64,000 bases of DNA from Kitasatospora aureofaciens (GCF_001188955.3 NZ_JPRF03000043.1:326515-390514); one strand, 5' to 3'; counted from the stretch's first letter, positions 33,297 through 42,042 are shown. Translations and numbers: made by a program. Notes: generated by a model from the letters alone, not told the origin.

Positions 33297-33506
33297 ATGT
33301 CCGCCGCCGAACTCACACCGCCGGAGGCCGCCCGTTGGGCCGCCCGCGCCGGACTCGTGCTGCCCGCCGAGCGCCACGCCGCGGTGGCCGCGGTCGCCGA
33401 CCACATCCACAGCGTCGTCGCCGTCCTGCGCGAACTGGACTTCGCGGACGTCCCGCCCGCCGCCGCCTACCGCGCCGCAGAGGAGCACCACGATGCAGCC
33501 GTATGA
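33297..33506 (+). CDS. AtzG-like small subunit (GatC-related, DUF4089-type)
   Basis: 69 residues: a helix (TPPEAARWAARAGLVLPAER) and a second one carrying VAAVADHIHSVVAVLRELDF, ending in a PPAAAYRAAEEHH tail. This is the size and layout of AtzG, the 68-residue GatC-like partner that the amidase AtzE needs for stability (known for 1-carboxybiuret hydrolase). AAGGGAGA four bases before the ATG is an excellent ribosome site. Its last 14 bases overlap the amidase start in another frame, so the two are surely co-translated. Confidence 0.82.
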   Translation: MSAAELTPPEAARWAARAGLVLPAERHAAVAAVADHIHSVVAVLRELDFADVPPAAAYRAAEEHHDAAV

Positions 33507-34884
33507 GCTGTCCCTCGCCGCCGCCGCGGACGCGATCCGGGCCCGGCGCCTGTCCCCCGTCGAACTGGTCGACTCCGTCCTCGACCGCATCGAGGAGGTG
33601 GAGCCGCACCTCGGCGCCTACGTCACCGTCGCCGCCGAGCGGGCGCGCCGGGCGGCGGGCGAAGCCGAGCACGAAGCGGCGCACGGCCGTTACCGGGGAC
33701 CGCTGCACGGCATCCCGATGGCGCTCAAGGACCTGATCGACGTCGGCGGGATGGCCACCACGGCCAGCTCCCGGGTTCGTGCCGACCATCGCGCGACGGC
33801 GGACAGCACAGTCGCCGCGCGGCTCAGCGCAGCCGGCGCGATCCTGCTCGGCAAGACCCACACCCATGAGTTCGCGTTCGGCCTGACCACCCCGCAGACC
33901 CGCAACGCCTGGGACCGCACCCGGGTCGCCGGCGGCTCCAGCGGCGGCTCCGCGGTCGCCGTCGCCTCGGGCACCGCCACCTTCGCCCTGGGCACCGACA
34001 CCGGCGGGTCGATCCGGGTCCCCGCCGCGCTCAACGGGGTCGTCGGCCTCAAACCGACCTACGGTCTCGTCCCCCGTCACGGCGTCACCCCCCTGTCCTG
34101 GTCGCTGGACCACGTCGGCCCGCTCACCCGCACCGTCGAGGACGCCGCCCTGGTCCTGACCGCGCTGGCCGGACACGACCCGCGCGACCCCGCCTCGCTG
34201 TCCGTGCCCGCCACGGACTACCGGCCCGGCGTCGGCACGGACCTGACGGGGCTGCGCATCGGTGTGCCGCGCACCTACTACTTCGACCACGTCCACCCGC
34301 AGGTGGAGACCGCCGTCCGGCACGCCGTCGGGCAACTGGAAGCCCTGGGCGCCCAGCTCGTCGAGGTCGACATCCCGATGACCCGCTACATCCAGGCCAC
34401 CCAGTGGGGCCTGATGGTGCCGGAGGCCGGCGCCTACCACGAAGGCAGCCTGCGCACGGTCCCCGAGCTGTACCAGGACGACGTCCGCATCCTGCTGGAG
34501 GCGAGCGAGTTGATGAGCGCGGGGGACTACCTACGCGCTCAACGCTCCCGCACGCTCATGCGCGCCGAGTGGGCACGGATGCTGGAGGAGGTCGACGTGA
34601 TCGCCGCCCCGAGCGTCCCGATGCCCGCGGTCGGAGCCGACGAGGAGACGGTCACGTGGCCCGACGGCACGGCCGAGAGCGTCTCCGACGCCTACGTGCG
34701 CCTCTGCGCCCCCGCCAACATCACCGGAATGCCCGCCCTGACCGTCCCGGTCGGCCACGACGCGGGGGGCCTGCCCATCGGCATGCAGCTGATCGGCCGG
34801 CCCCTCGGCGAGCCCGTGCTCCTGCGGGTCGGTCACGCCTACGAGCAAACGCAGCCCACCCGGGCACTCGCCACAGCGGCCTGA
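33493..34884 (+). CDS. Amidase-signature hydrolase, AtzE-like
   Basis: 463 residues of the amidase signature family. Catalytic Lys is in MALKDLID near 78; the Gly/Ser-rich signature GGSSGGSAVAVASGTATFAL follows, with the bridging Ser; the nucleophile Ser is in DTGGSIRVPA. The C-terminal half (SVDH-type motif SWSLDHVGPLTRTVEDAAL, then ITGMPALTVPVGHDAGGLPI) is complete. With the overlapping AtzG-like gene it should form an AtzEG-like complex. Relatives hydrolyse amides such as 1-carboxybiuret or act as GatA; no other cyanurate-pathway gene is in view, so the substrate may differ. Last gene of the TetR-controlled operon; a strong hairpin follows. Confidence 0.9.
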   Translation: MQPYELSLAAAADAIRARRLSPVELVDSVLDRIEEVEPHLGAYVTVAAERARRAAGEAEHEAAHGRYRGPLHGIPMALKDLIDVGGMATTASSRVRADHRATADSTVAARLSAAGAILLGKTHTHEFAFGLTTPQTRNAWDRTRVAGGSSGGSAVAVASGTATFALGTDTGGSIRVPAALNGVVGLKPTYGLVPRHGVTPLSWSLDHVGPLTRTVEDAALVLTALAGHDPRDPASLSVPATDYRPGVGTDLTGLRIGVPRTYYFDHVHPQVETAVRHAVGQLEALGAQLVEVDIPMTRYIQATQWGLMVPEAGAYHEGSLRTVPELYQDDVRILLEASELMSAGDYLRAQRSRTLMRAEWARMLEEVDVIAAPSVPMPAVGADEETVTWPDGTAESVSDAYVRLCAPANITGMPALTVPVGHDAGGLPIGMQLIGRPLGEPVLLRVGHAYEQTQPTRALATAA

Positions 34885-34890
34885 TCCTTC

Positions 34891-34934
34891 GCGCTACCCG
34901 GCCAACGCGCAGGGTCTCGTTGGCCAGGTAGCGC
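34891..34934 (+). terminator. Long hairpin closing the amidase operon
   Basis: GCGCTACC plus GGCCAAC (34891-34906) pairs with GTTGGCC plus GGTAGCGC (34919-34934), with one mismatch in each arm and a 12-base loop. It begins six bases after the amidase stop. Confidence 0.75.
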
Positions 34935-34939
34935 GCCCG

Positions 34940-35260
34940 CGCCCCGGGGCACGGCACGTCGTTCTCCTCCCGCTCGGCGCAGGTGAAGTGCTCACCGGCG
35001 GTCTCCGCCTCGATCTCCGCCAGGAAGTCCCGGCACTTGCCCAGCAGCTCGCCGCAACCAGCAATTTGGCGACACCCTCCGCATCCGGCGAAGCCCTGAC
35101 CTCGCCCCGGCGGACGGCGTTCTCCAGGGCGCGGGTCATACACCGCTCCAGGCGCGCCAGGTGCCCTCGCAGGAAGCGGCCCAGGCGAGTGATGTAACGA
35201 TTCCCAGGCCGTGACGGCGGCATGGACACTACCGCCGTTCCGTGGGCACACGGACCCCAC
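34940..35260 (-). pseudogene. Decayed regulator-like fragment
   Basis: Two overlapping minus-strand frames carry pieces that look like one former protein. GRFLRGHLARLERCMTRALE with RRGEVRASPDAEGVAKLLVA resembles the C-terminal ligand domain of TetR-type repressors. The other frame continues LLGKCRDFLAEIEAETAGEH and EREENDVPCPGARARYLANE. No HTH and no plausible start are present. The low-confidence reading is a TetR-family remnant broken by a frameshift near 35050. Confidence 0.3.
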
Positions 35261-35435
35261 CCGCGCCGTCTCTCACGAGCGTCAGGGGAATCTGCGCGCG
35301 TCATGCGTCCCGCCGCCCGACATGGGCGTCGCTGCCCAGGCCCACTGACTGCCCAGCAGGAACCAGCAAGGCCCGGCCACAGGATCCCGGTACCGCGGGG
35401 TGGCGGTGCCGTTGCGAGCCGGCGGATAGGTTGGG

Positions 35436-36644
35436 GTGTCCGCCATTGCGGCGCAGGATGCCCACCGCTACCGGTACCACGATCTGTTGAGGTTGTTCGC
35501 TCAAGAGGTCAGCGGCGCCACCGAGACCCCTGCGGACATTGCACAGTCACTTGCCCGAGTGGTGGATGCTCACCTGACCGCGGTGGTCGACGCGGACGAG
35601 TTGCTGCGCCCCGGCCATCAGAGGGAGGCCGGTTGCGAGGCGTCGGCCGCGGGCCCGGCGCTCCAGCGGTTCGTCGGACCGTCAGCTGCACTGCGCTGGC
35701 TGGAGTCAGAGCGGGCAGCGATCGTCTCAGTGGCCCTGCAGGCTGCCGGTCACGGTGCGGTCCGGCCCGATCAGTTGGCTGAACTCACCACCAGACTACG
35801 CGCGTTCCTGCAGCGGCGTGGCCACTGGACGGACTGGGAGCTGCTTGCCACCGCCACCGTGGAGGCGGCGGGCGACAGTGACTGCTGGGCCCGCGCTGCG
35901 GCGATCGGCCACCTGGAGCTCGGCACCCTGGCCTCAACTCGGCACCGTTTTGCCCAGGCCGTAGCCGAACTGCGGCTCAGTGTCGAGCTGTTCGGACGGA
36001 CGGGGGATGAGCTGCGGCAGGGGCGGGCGCTGAACAACCTGGGTGTCGTCTACATCGAGACGGGCCGTCATCAGGAGGCCGCGGACTGCCTGGAGCGTGC
36101 GCTCGCCGTCCAGCGTGCCCGGGGCAGCGAGCTCGACGCGGCCATCACGCTCGACAACCTCGGCCTGCTCCACCTCAGACGGGGTGCCCGGGAGGAGGCA
36201 TCAGCGCACTGCCTGGAGAGCATCGCCTTCCACCGCGCCGGTGCGTCGGCCGAACTGGCTTCGGCTCCCCTGAACATCCTCGGGCTGGTCCGCTGCGAGC
36301 AGGGCCGGCTCGACGAGGCGATCGCCCTCCAGTTCGAGAGCCGCGACCTGGCCCGGATGCAGGGCAATCTCTACCGCGAGGCGCTGGCCCTGCTGGACCT
36401 GGCGGAGGCGTACCGACGGCAGGGCGAACTTCGGCAGGCGGTCGACTGCGCCGAGCAGGGCTTGGAGATCCGCCGCCGGCTCGGGGACCCGTACGGCACG
36501 GGCAGGCCTTCGCCCGGCTGGGTGCCGCGCTGGACACGTCAGGGCAGCGGGACCGCGCACCCCGACACCACGAGCATCACCCTCTACGTCCACGGCTGGT
36601 ACTCGCAGGGGACGTACTACGCAGACGACCTGAGCATCAGCTGA
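35436..36644 (+). pseudogene. AfsR/SARP-type TPR fragment joined to a carbohydrate-binding-module tail
   Basis: 402 residues can be read, but both ends are foreign to a whole gene. The start (RYRYHDLLRLFAQEVSGATE) is the segment after the NB-ARC domain of AfsR-like regulators; the DNA-binding and ATPase parts are missing. Tetratricopeptide repeats follow (GRALNNLGVVYIETGRHQEA, TLDNLGLLHLRRGAREEASA, LNILGLVRCEQGRLDEAIAL). Near 36500 a shift occurs: the natural continuation QAFARLGAALDTSGQRDRA is in another frame. From about 36560 the frame reads TTSITLYVHGWYSQGTYYAD, typical of the end of an exported glycosidase's carbohydrate-binding module. I read this as a deletion scar that fused two unrelated genes. 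Confidence 0.65.
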
Positions 36645-36669
36645 CCCTCCCCGCTGCACACACTCCAAC

Positions 36670-36709
36670 CCCGGCCCGGTCACCGCCCCCGTGCGGCGAC
36701 CGGGCCGGG
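36670..36709 (+). terminator. Strong hairpin after the CBM tail
   Basis: Perfect 12-base arms CCCGGCCCGGTC (36670-36681) and GACCGGGCCGGG (36698-36709), starting 26 bases past the stop. It probably belonged to the glycosidase gene whose last codons survive at 36560-36644. The interval from here to 36961 shows no gene. Confidence 0.75.
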
Positions 36710-36961
36710 CGCGTCAGCACGGGTCGGCGTCAGGGGGGCGGAGCCCGCCGACGGGCAGGCGGACCAGCCAGGTCAGTAGCTGCTCTTGTGTGTCGGCCGC
36801 TGCTCGGGCGCGCAGCGCGGCCGACGGATTCCCACGCTTTTGCGCCCGTCGGCCGCGCACTGGCCGATCAGGCCGCGAGGTCCAGCCAGGGGCGGGTCTG
36901 ACCGGGGGTCCGGTGACCATGGGTGACCAGCGGTCGGGCGGCCTGAGGCCAGCTGGTTCCG

Positions 36962-37396
36962 TCATGGTGCCGGGTTCAGGATCATCAGGCGTTCAGGGTT
37001 CGGGAACGGTTCGAAGCCGGCCTTCGCGTAGACGTGGTGCGCGTCGAGTGTGGTGAGCAGGACTCGTTTGAGTCTGTAAGGGGCAAGGTGGTCACGAACA
37101 GCGCCGGCCATCCAGGTGCCGAGGCCCTTGCCGCGGTGTGCCGGCGCCACGTAGACATCGCACAGCCAAGCGAACGTCGTCCAGTCCGTGACGACACGGG
37201 CGTAAGCGACCTGAGCGCCACCGGCTGTCTCGTAGACGGCGAAGTTCAGTGAAGCGCGCACGGATTGCTCGACCGTCTCCCGGCTACGGCCCAGCGCCCA
37301 GAACGCGTCGGTCGAGAGCCAGTGGTGGACCAGAACGACATCGAGGCGGTCCGGGTCCACTGAGAGTTCGTATCCGTCATCCCTGTGAGTGATCAC
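36962..37396 (-). CDS. GNAT-family N-acetyltransferase
   Basis: 144 residues with the GNAT order: substrate side (LVHHWLSTDAFWALGRSRET), the central strand AWLCDVYVAPAHRGKGLGTW, whose RGKGLG is the acetyl-CoA pyrophosphate loop, and a C-terminal GFEPFPNPERLMI segment. The family shape (HHWLS near the start, FWALGR) is that of small, uncharacterised streptomycete GNATs that acetylate small molecules or protein termini. The start is a GTG without a clear ribosome site. Stand-alone. Confidence 0.9.
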   Translation of the reverse strand: MITHRDDGYELSVDPDRLDVVLVHHWLSTDAFWALGRSRETVEQSVRASLNFAVYETAGGAQVAYARVVTDWTTFAWLCDVYVAPAHRGKGLGTWMAGAVRDHLAPYRLKRVLLTTLDAHHVYAKAGFEPFPNPERLMILNPAP

Positions 37397-37511
37397 GGCA
37401 TGTCAGCATAACGCCACCACTTGGGTTTTCAAAGCAAATACTTTGAAATTCCAAGCCGTGCGCCTCCTTCAGGTCTTCAACCGGCCCGGACCTTCCGACT
37501 TCGGGACAGGC

Positions 37512-37931
37512 TCACGCACCGGTTTCCAGGATGCGCTTGAGGGTGGCCAGTTCGGTGTCGACGAGAGCGATCTGCTCGTCGAAGAAGGCGTCGGTGAAGG
37601 TGGGCGGCTGGAAGAAGGTGATCATGAATTCGGCGCCCGTGCCGTTGGCGACGACGCGGGCGGGGACCTGCCAGGACGCCTGGTCCTCGACGTAGTCATG
37701 GTCGAGGATGCCGAGTGCGGCGTTGCCGCGGATACGGAGCCTGGCGGGGCCGCGCGGAGTGGTCATCAGCCACCAGTCGGGGTCGTCGGTGGGCTCGACG
37801 GCCTTGACGTTGACAACGGCCCAAGCGGGCCAGTTCGCGGGATCAGCAAGGAAGGCGAAGACCTCGGCGACGGGGCGCCGGATGCTCACGGCCTTGGTCA
37901 TCGAACGGGCCGTGGCCGGAGTGGCCTTCAT
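37512..37931 (-). CDS. SRPBCC-fold protein (polyketide cyclase/START-like)
   Basis: 139 residues. The start VSIRRPVAEVFAFLADPANW is the typical SRPBCC opening strand and helix; WWLMTTPRGPARLRIRGN, SWQVPARVVANGTGAEFMIT and a C-terminal helix (FFDEQIALVDTELATLKRIL) complete the helix-grip fold. Such proteins bind hydrophobic ligands; the ligand is unknown. AAGGG seven bases before the ATG. Its start overlaps the stop of the MarR gene (ATGA), so the two are translationally coupled; the MarR factor probably regulates this unit. Confidence 0.88.
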   Translation of the reverse strand: MKATPATARSMTKAVSIRRPVAEVFAFLADPANWPAWAVVNVKAVEPTDDPDWWLMTTPRGPARLRIRGNAALGILDHDYVEDQASWQVPARVVANGTGAEFMITFFQPPTFTDAFFDEQIALVDTELATLKRILETGA

Positions 37932-38410
37932 GACGGGGCCCTTCCGGAGGCAGGGGTTTCGGGGTGGGTGTCGCCGACCAGGCGGCGGATCCAGTCCTCC
38001 AGTTGGAGGCGCCGGGTCGGGTCGAGGTGGGCGAAGAAGTGGGCCTCGTTGCGGTCGGCGATCTCCGCCAGGCGCGGCGTGAGGTCGAGGCCGGCGTCGG
38101 TGAGGGTCAGGCGCAGGATGCGCCGGGAGTTGGGGTCGCTTTCGCGGGACATCAGGCCCTTGGCTACCAGGCGGTCGACCAGGCGGGAGACCGCGCCGAC
38201 GTCGATGTCGAGGTAGCGGGCCACCTCGCGGGTGGTGGTGGCGTCGCCGCGGTAGACGGTGATCAGGACCGCCCACTGGGAGACGGTCACGCCGTGCTCG
38301 GCCAGTTGCTTCTCGAAGCGGCCGTGGACCTCATCGGAGAGACGGCGAAGCCAGTACCCGAGGTGGTCGCGCAGACTGCTGGTTGGTGCTGTCACTCCTC
38401 CACCCTGCAT
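37928..38410 (-). CDS. MarR-family regulator
   Basis: 160 residues from ATG 38410. The winged-helix core is clear: VTVSQWAVLITVYRGDATTT, REVARYLDIDVGAVSRLVDR, LVAKGLMSRESDPNSRRILR, then a long C-terminal helix with HLDPTRRLQLEDWIRRLVGD. A dimeric repressor that usually responds to phenolic or lipophilic ligands. No good ribosome site precedes ATG 38410; GTG 38395 lies directly behind GGAGGA, too close to be efficient, and an earlier start is possible. It follows the decarboxylase gene by about 56 bases in the same direction. Confidence 0.9.
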   Translation of the reverse strand: MQGGGVTAPTSSLRDHLGYWLRRLSDEVHGRFEKQLAEHGVTVSQWAVLITVYRGDATTTREVARYLDIDVGAVSRLVDRLVAKGLMSRESDPNSRRILRLTLTDAGLDLTPRLAEIADRNEAHFFAHLDPTRRLQLEDWIRRLVGDTHPETPASGRAPS

Positions 38411-38466
38411 GTCGAAACAACGTCGGGCCAGGCCACGGACGGTGATGTCGTCATGACCGGGGCTCC

Positions 38467-40836
38467 TCAGGGCTGCGGTCGGGTGGCGGGGATCAGGCAT
38501 TCGATGAGGTAGTCGCCGGTGTCGGGATCGGTGACGACGCCGTGGGCCTCGCTGCCGAAGCCGGGGAAGGCACGGTCGAAGGACTCAAGGGCGGTGAGGT
38601 AGCGCAGCAGCGGGCCGTCGTGGGCGCCGAGTGATTCCCCGGGCATGAGGACCGGGATGCCGGGCGGGGTGACGGTGACCATCGCGGCGGCGGTCCGTCC
38701 GGCGGCGTCGGCGAGGCGGACGCGTTCGGTGCCCCCGCGGACGAGTTGCTGGTAGCAGTGCCGGGGCGGGTGGACCGGGGTGGGCAGGTTCCGGAAGGCC
38801 TCGTCGAGGGACTGGACGAACGCGCCGTCGGTGAGGTGGCGGTGCATCCGAGCGCACAGCTCGCGCAGGCCGGTGTCCCGGTAGTGGCGGGGGTGGTTCC
38901 GGGTGAGGTCGGGCAGCACCTGGTGGAGCGGGGCGTCCTCGTCGTAGAGGGCCTTGAAGTCCATCAGGCCGTCCATGAGCGTGCCCCACTTGCCCTTGGT
39001 GATGCCCATGGAGAAGAGGACGAGGGTGCTGTAGCTGTCGGTCTTCTCCACGACGATGCCGCGGTCGGCCAGGTACTCGGTCAGGATGCGCGCCGGGATT
39101 CCCCAGGGCTCGGTCCGGCCGGTGGCGGTGACGCCCGGGCAGGTGATGGTCACCTTGATCGGGTCGAGGAGGCTGTAGCCGTCGGTCAGACCGTCGAAGC
39201 CGTGCCAGGCGGCGCCCGGTTCGAGTTGCCAGCATGAGGGCTCGGTGACGAGCAGGGACACCGGTGCGTCGGCGAACGCCATGGTGGTGCCGGTGTCGGG
39301 TTCGGTGACCGTCTCGGGCTGCCAGATGCCGAAGAACCAGCCGGGCCGGTCGCCGGCGGTGGCGATCCGGCGCCCGGTGCGCACGACGGCCTGGCGGAAT
39401 CGGACGGCCTCGGTGACGACCTCGTCGATGAGCCAGCGGCCCTGGGGCCCGTCCATCATGGCGGTCGCCACGTCGAGGGAGGCGATGGCGGGGTAGAACG
39501 CCGAGGTGGTGCCGTGCATCATGAACGCCTCGTTGAAGCGGTGGTGCTCGACGGGCGCGCGGGGCGAGGGGCGGACATGGACCATGGCGCACTGCGAGAG
39601 GGCGGCGAGCAACTTGTGCGTGGAGTGGGTGGCGAAGACGGTCGGCCGCTGCGGCTCCGGGAAGGTGTCCGGGCCGACGGCCATGCCGTACCGGCCCCGG
39701 TAGAGCGGGTGGAAGCGGGCGTAGGCGATCCACGCCTCGTCGAAGTGCAGGCGCGGCGTGCTGGGCGAGAGGGCCCGGGCCGTGGCGAGGGTGTCGTAGC
39801 ACAGGCCGTCGTAGGTGGAGTTGGTGATGACGGCGTACTGCGGCTGCGGTGAGAGGGCGTCGGCGGTCAGCGGATTGGCGGCGATCCGGGCCGCGACGGC
39901 CTCGGCGTCGATGGCGGCGGGGGGCAGCGGTCCGGCGAGGCCGTAGCCGTTGCGGGTGGGCACCAGGTAGACCGGCCGGGCGCCGGTGACGACCAGGCCG
40001 TGCAGGACGGACTTGTGGCAGTTGCGGTCGACCAGGGCGATCTCGTCCGAGGTGACGCTGTAGTGGCCGACCATGCGGTTGCAGGTGGAGTCGCCGTGCA
40101 GGACGAAGTAGGTGCGCTCCGCGCCGAAGACCCGGGCCGCGTTGCGTTCGGCCTCGCCGATCGGGCCGGAGTGCTCGTAGAGGGACCCGAGCTCACCGAC
40201 CGAGATGGACAGGTCGGTGCGCAGCAGCCGCTCGCCGTAGTAGTCGAAGAAGGCGCGGCCGGCCGCCGACTTGAGGAAGGCCACGCCGCCGGAGTGCGCC
40301 GGGGTGTGCCAGGAGTACTCGTGGGCGTCGTCGAAGTGCCGCAGGGCGCTGAAGAACGGCGGCAGGACATCGCGCTGGTAGGCGGCGGCAGCAGCCGCGA
40401 CCCGTCCGGCGATGAAAGGGGGCGTGTCCTCCAGTGGCCAGATGTAGCCGATGACGGCCTCGGCGACCCACAGCGGAAGGTGCTCCAGGTCATGGTCGGA
40501 GCCGTCCGCCATGAGCAGGAAGACCGGCAGGTCCTTGAACCGGTGCCGGATGCGGTCCAGCACCTCGGCCCCACCGGTGGGCAGTTCGACCCCGCTCTCC
40601 GAGGCACCGGCGTCCCCACTGTCACCGGGCGGGCGCGGCAGGCCCCACGCCACGACCGCGGCGGCCAGACCGGCCTCGATCTGAAGCATCGCCGTGGCGT
40701 CCCTGCTGTCACCGGCCCAGCGCAACTCCAGGCCGCGGTCTTCCAGTTCCTTGCCGATCCGGCGCATCTGTTCGGCGCTCACGCCGCCGGCGAGGGGGTC
40801 GTTGCGCAGTGCCAGCAGGACGGTGCCGTTCGCCAT
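38467..40836 (-). CDS. Orn/Lys/Arg decarboxylase, class I (PLP-dependent)
   Basis: 789 residues. An N-terminal receiver-like wing (VLLALRNDPLAGGVSAEQMR ... FKDLPVFLLMADGSD) is followed by the PLP domain with HTPAHSGGVAFLKSAAGRAF, FVLHGDSTCNRMV, and the cofactor lysine in FATHSTHKLLAALSQ near 409. The C-terminal domain follows (FSMGITKGKWGTLMDGLMDF, ARMHRHLTDGAFVQSLDEAF). Family enzymes decarboxylate arginine, lysine or ornithine to agmatine, cadaverine or putrescine, in acid stress or polyamine supply; which one is not determinable here. AGGGG seven bases before the ATG. A hexanucleotide repeat lies in its upstream region. Confidence 0.92.
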   Translation of the reverse strand: MANGTVLLALRNDPLAGGVSAEQMRRIGKELEDRGLELRWAGDSRDATAMLQIEAGLAAAVVAWGLPRPPGDSGDAGASESGVELPTGGAEVLDRIRHRFKDLPVFLLMADGSDHDLEHLPLWVAEAVIGYIWPLEDTPPFIAGRVAAAAAAYQRDVLPPFFSALRHFDDAHEYSWHTPAHSGGVAFLKSAAGRAFFDYYGERLLRTDLSISVGELGSLYEHSGPIGEAERNAARVFGAERTYFVLHGDSTCNRMVGHYSVTSDEIALVDRNCHKSVLHGLVVTGARPVYLVPTRNGYGLAGPLPPAAIDAEAVAARIAANPLTADALSPQPQYAVITNSTYDGLCYDTLATARALSPSTPRLHFDEAWIAYARFHPLYRGRYGMAVGPDTFPEPQRPTVFATHSTHKLLAALSQCAMVHVRPSPRAPVEHHRFNEAFMMHGTTSAFYPAIASLDVATAMMDGPQGRWLIDEVVTEAVRFRQAVVRTGRRIATAGDRPGWFFGIWQPETVTEPDTGTTMAFADAPVSLLVTEPSCWQLEPGAAWHGFDGLTDGYSLLDPIKVTITCPGVTATGRTEPWGIPARILTEYLADRGIVVEKTDSYSTLVLFSMGITKGKWGTLMDGLMDFKALYDEDAPLHQVLPDLTRNHPRHYRDTGLRELCARMHRHLTDGAFVQSLDEAFRNLPTPVHPPRHCYQQLVRGGTERVRLADAAGRTAAAMVTVTPPGIPVLMPGESLGAHDGPLLRYLTALESFDRAFPGFGSEAHGVVTDPDTGDYLIECLIPATRPQP

Positions 40837-40914
40837 CGTGGTCCCCTGCCTCGTGGTGCGTGCCCGCGCAGGCGCGGAGCAATGGGTGTGCGGGAGCACG
40901 CGGGCCCGCTGCTC

Positions 40915-40956
40915 GGGTGCGGGTGCGGGTGCGGGTGCGGGTGCGGGTGCGGGTGC
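40915..40956 (+). repeat. Seven tandem GGGTGC hexamers upstream of the decarboxylase gene
   Basis: Exactly seven uninterrupted copies. Each carries a GGG run on the plus strand, so four or more runs could form a G-quadruplex; the decarboxylase transcript would carry the C-rich version. The array begins 79 bases upstream of the decarboxylase ATG, between its promoter and start or inside the promoter. Confidence 0.9.
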
Positions 40957-41063
40957 GGTGACATCTTCGCCCGGTGCCGGGGGCGGACGGTGCCCCTTCC
41001 CGGGGATTCATCCGAACGGGGCACGGGCGTGGGAAACCCCCACGGTTTGTAGCCGCACACGAC

Positions 41064-41096
41064 GGACGCCCGCGGGTTCGGGACCCGCGGGCGTCC
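41064..41096 (-). terminator. Terminator of the LAXTG surface-protein gene
   Basis: Perfect 14-base arms GGACGCCCGCGGGT (41064-41077) and ACCCGCGGGCGTCC (41083-41096) with a five-base loop, 23 bases past the stop of the minus-strand surface-protein gene. Confidence 0.85.
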
Positions 41097-41118
41097 TGGG
41101 TACCTCAGCGGTGCCGCG

Positions 41119-42042
41119 TCAGCGGCGGGCGCCCCGACGGCGGGCGATCACCAGCGCGCCTCCGCCGACGGCGAGCAGCGCGGCGCCACCAGCGCCGTAG
41201 ACGATCATCTGGCTGCTGTTGCCACCCGTGCTGGCCAGGGTGCTGTCCGGCGTGGTCGAGACCGGATTGGCGGTCGGCTTGCCGACCGGGCCGGTCGTGT
41301 CCGCCGGGGCGGACGGCGCCGGCACGGCCGGGGTGGTCGACGGGGTGCCGCTGGACGGCGTCCCGGTGGTGGCCGGCCCCGACGGCTTGGCGGTGGTGGA
41401 GGGCGAGGCGGTGGCGGTGGCCGAAGGCGTCGTCGTGGCGGTGGGCGTCCCGGTCGGGTGCGGGGTCGCGGTGGCCGTGGGCGACGCCGAGGAGGTCGGC
41501 ACCGGGACGGTCGGCGTGCCGGTCGGGGTCGGCACGCAGGCCTTGCCGCCGTTCCAGGCCGAGATCAGGTTGTCCGAGTAGACGCCGTCCGGGTACCTCG
41601 GCGCGGGGTTGGCGACGCCGTCGAACTTCTTGTCGCCGTTGTACAGGTCGATCTGGCCGTAGCACTTCGGCAGGTGGGCGGAGACGTCCAGGGTCGCCTG
41701 GCGGTTCCCGCTGCGCAGCGTCGTGGTCGCCCAGCCGAGGAAGGTCTGCTTGCCCGAGGTGGCCCAGGTCGGCCCCTCGGTGTCGTAGGAGGCCAGCGAG
41801 ATCCGGTAGTCGCAGCCCTCCACGACGTCGCCGGCCAGGCGGACCTGGATGACGCCGTGCGGCTGGGACATCCGGCCGTCGGAGATCCAGCCCTTGCCGC
41901 CGTCGACGGAGAACTGGACGCCGACGGTGCCGCACCCGTGCTCGGCCTGGGCCTGGGCGGCGCCGGCGGTGAGCAGCGGAGCGCCGACGGCTATGCCGAG
42001 GGCGGCGAGGGCCGGAAGGCTCCGGCGCAGGAGTTGGTGCAC
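41119..42042 (-). CDS. Sortase-anchored surface protein (LAXTG type)
   Basis: 307 residues. Signal peptide (LLRRSLPALAALGIAVGAPL ... AQAQA), a globular domain of about 150 residues with three cysteines (HGCGTVG, EGCDYRI, PKCYGQ) and a fourth in GKACVPT, then a Thr/Pro/Ala/Ser repeat-like linker of about 80 residues. The end is a sorting signal: LASTG near 270, a hydrophobic helix (MIVYGAGGAALLAVGGGALV) and an RRRGARR tail. LAXTG is the motif used by class E sortases of streptomycetes, so the protein should be covalently wall-linked. AGGGAG upstream of the GTG fits well. The ligand or partner is unknown. Confidence 0.88.
   Translation of the reverse strand: MHQLLRRSLPALAALGIAVGAPLLTAGAAQAQAEHGCGTVGVQFSVDGGKGWISDGRMSQPHGVIQVRLAGDVVEGCDYRISLASYDTEGPTWATSGKQTFLGWATTTLRSGNRQATLDVSAHLPKCYGQIDLYNGDKKFDGVANPAPRYPDGVYSDNLISAWNGGKACVPTPTGTPTVPVPTSSASPTATATPHPTGTPTATTTPSATATASPSTTAKPSGPATTGTPSSGTPSTTPAVPAPSAPADTTGPVGKPTANPVSTTPDSTLASTGGNSSQMIVYGAGGAALLAVGGGALVIARRRGARR

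Noticed and set aside
34721..35260. A 179-codon minus-strand frame as an intact regulator gene
   Set aside because: It runs into the amidase gene antisense and lacks any HTH; only part of it resembles a regulator, so it is listed as a decayed fragment.
40915..40956. Hexamer array considered as CRISPR
   Set aside because: Units are contiguous with no spacers and no cas genes are present; it is a simple tandem repeat.
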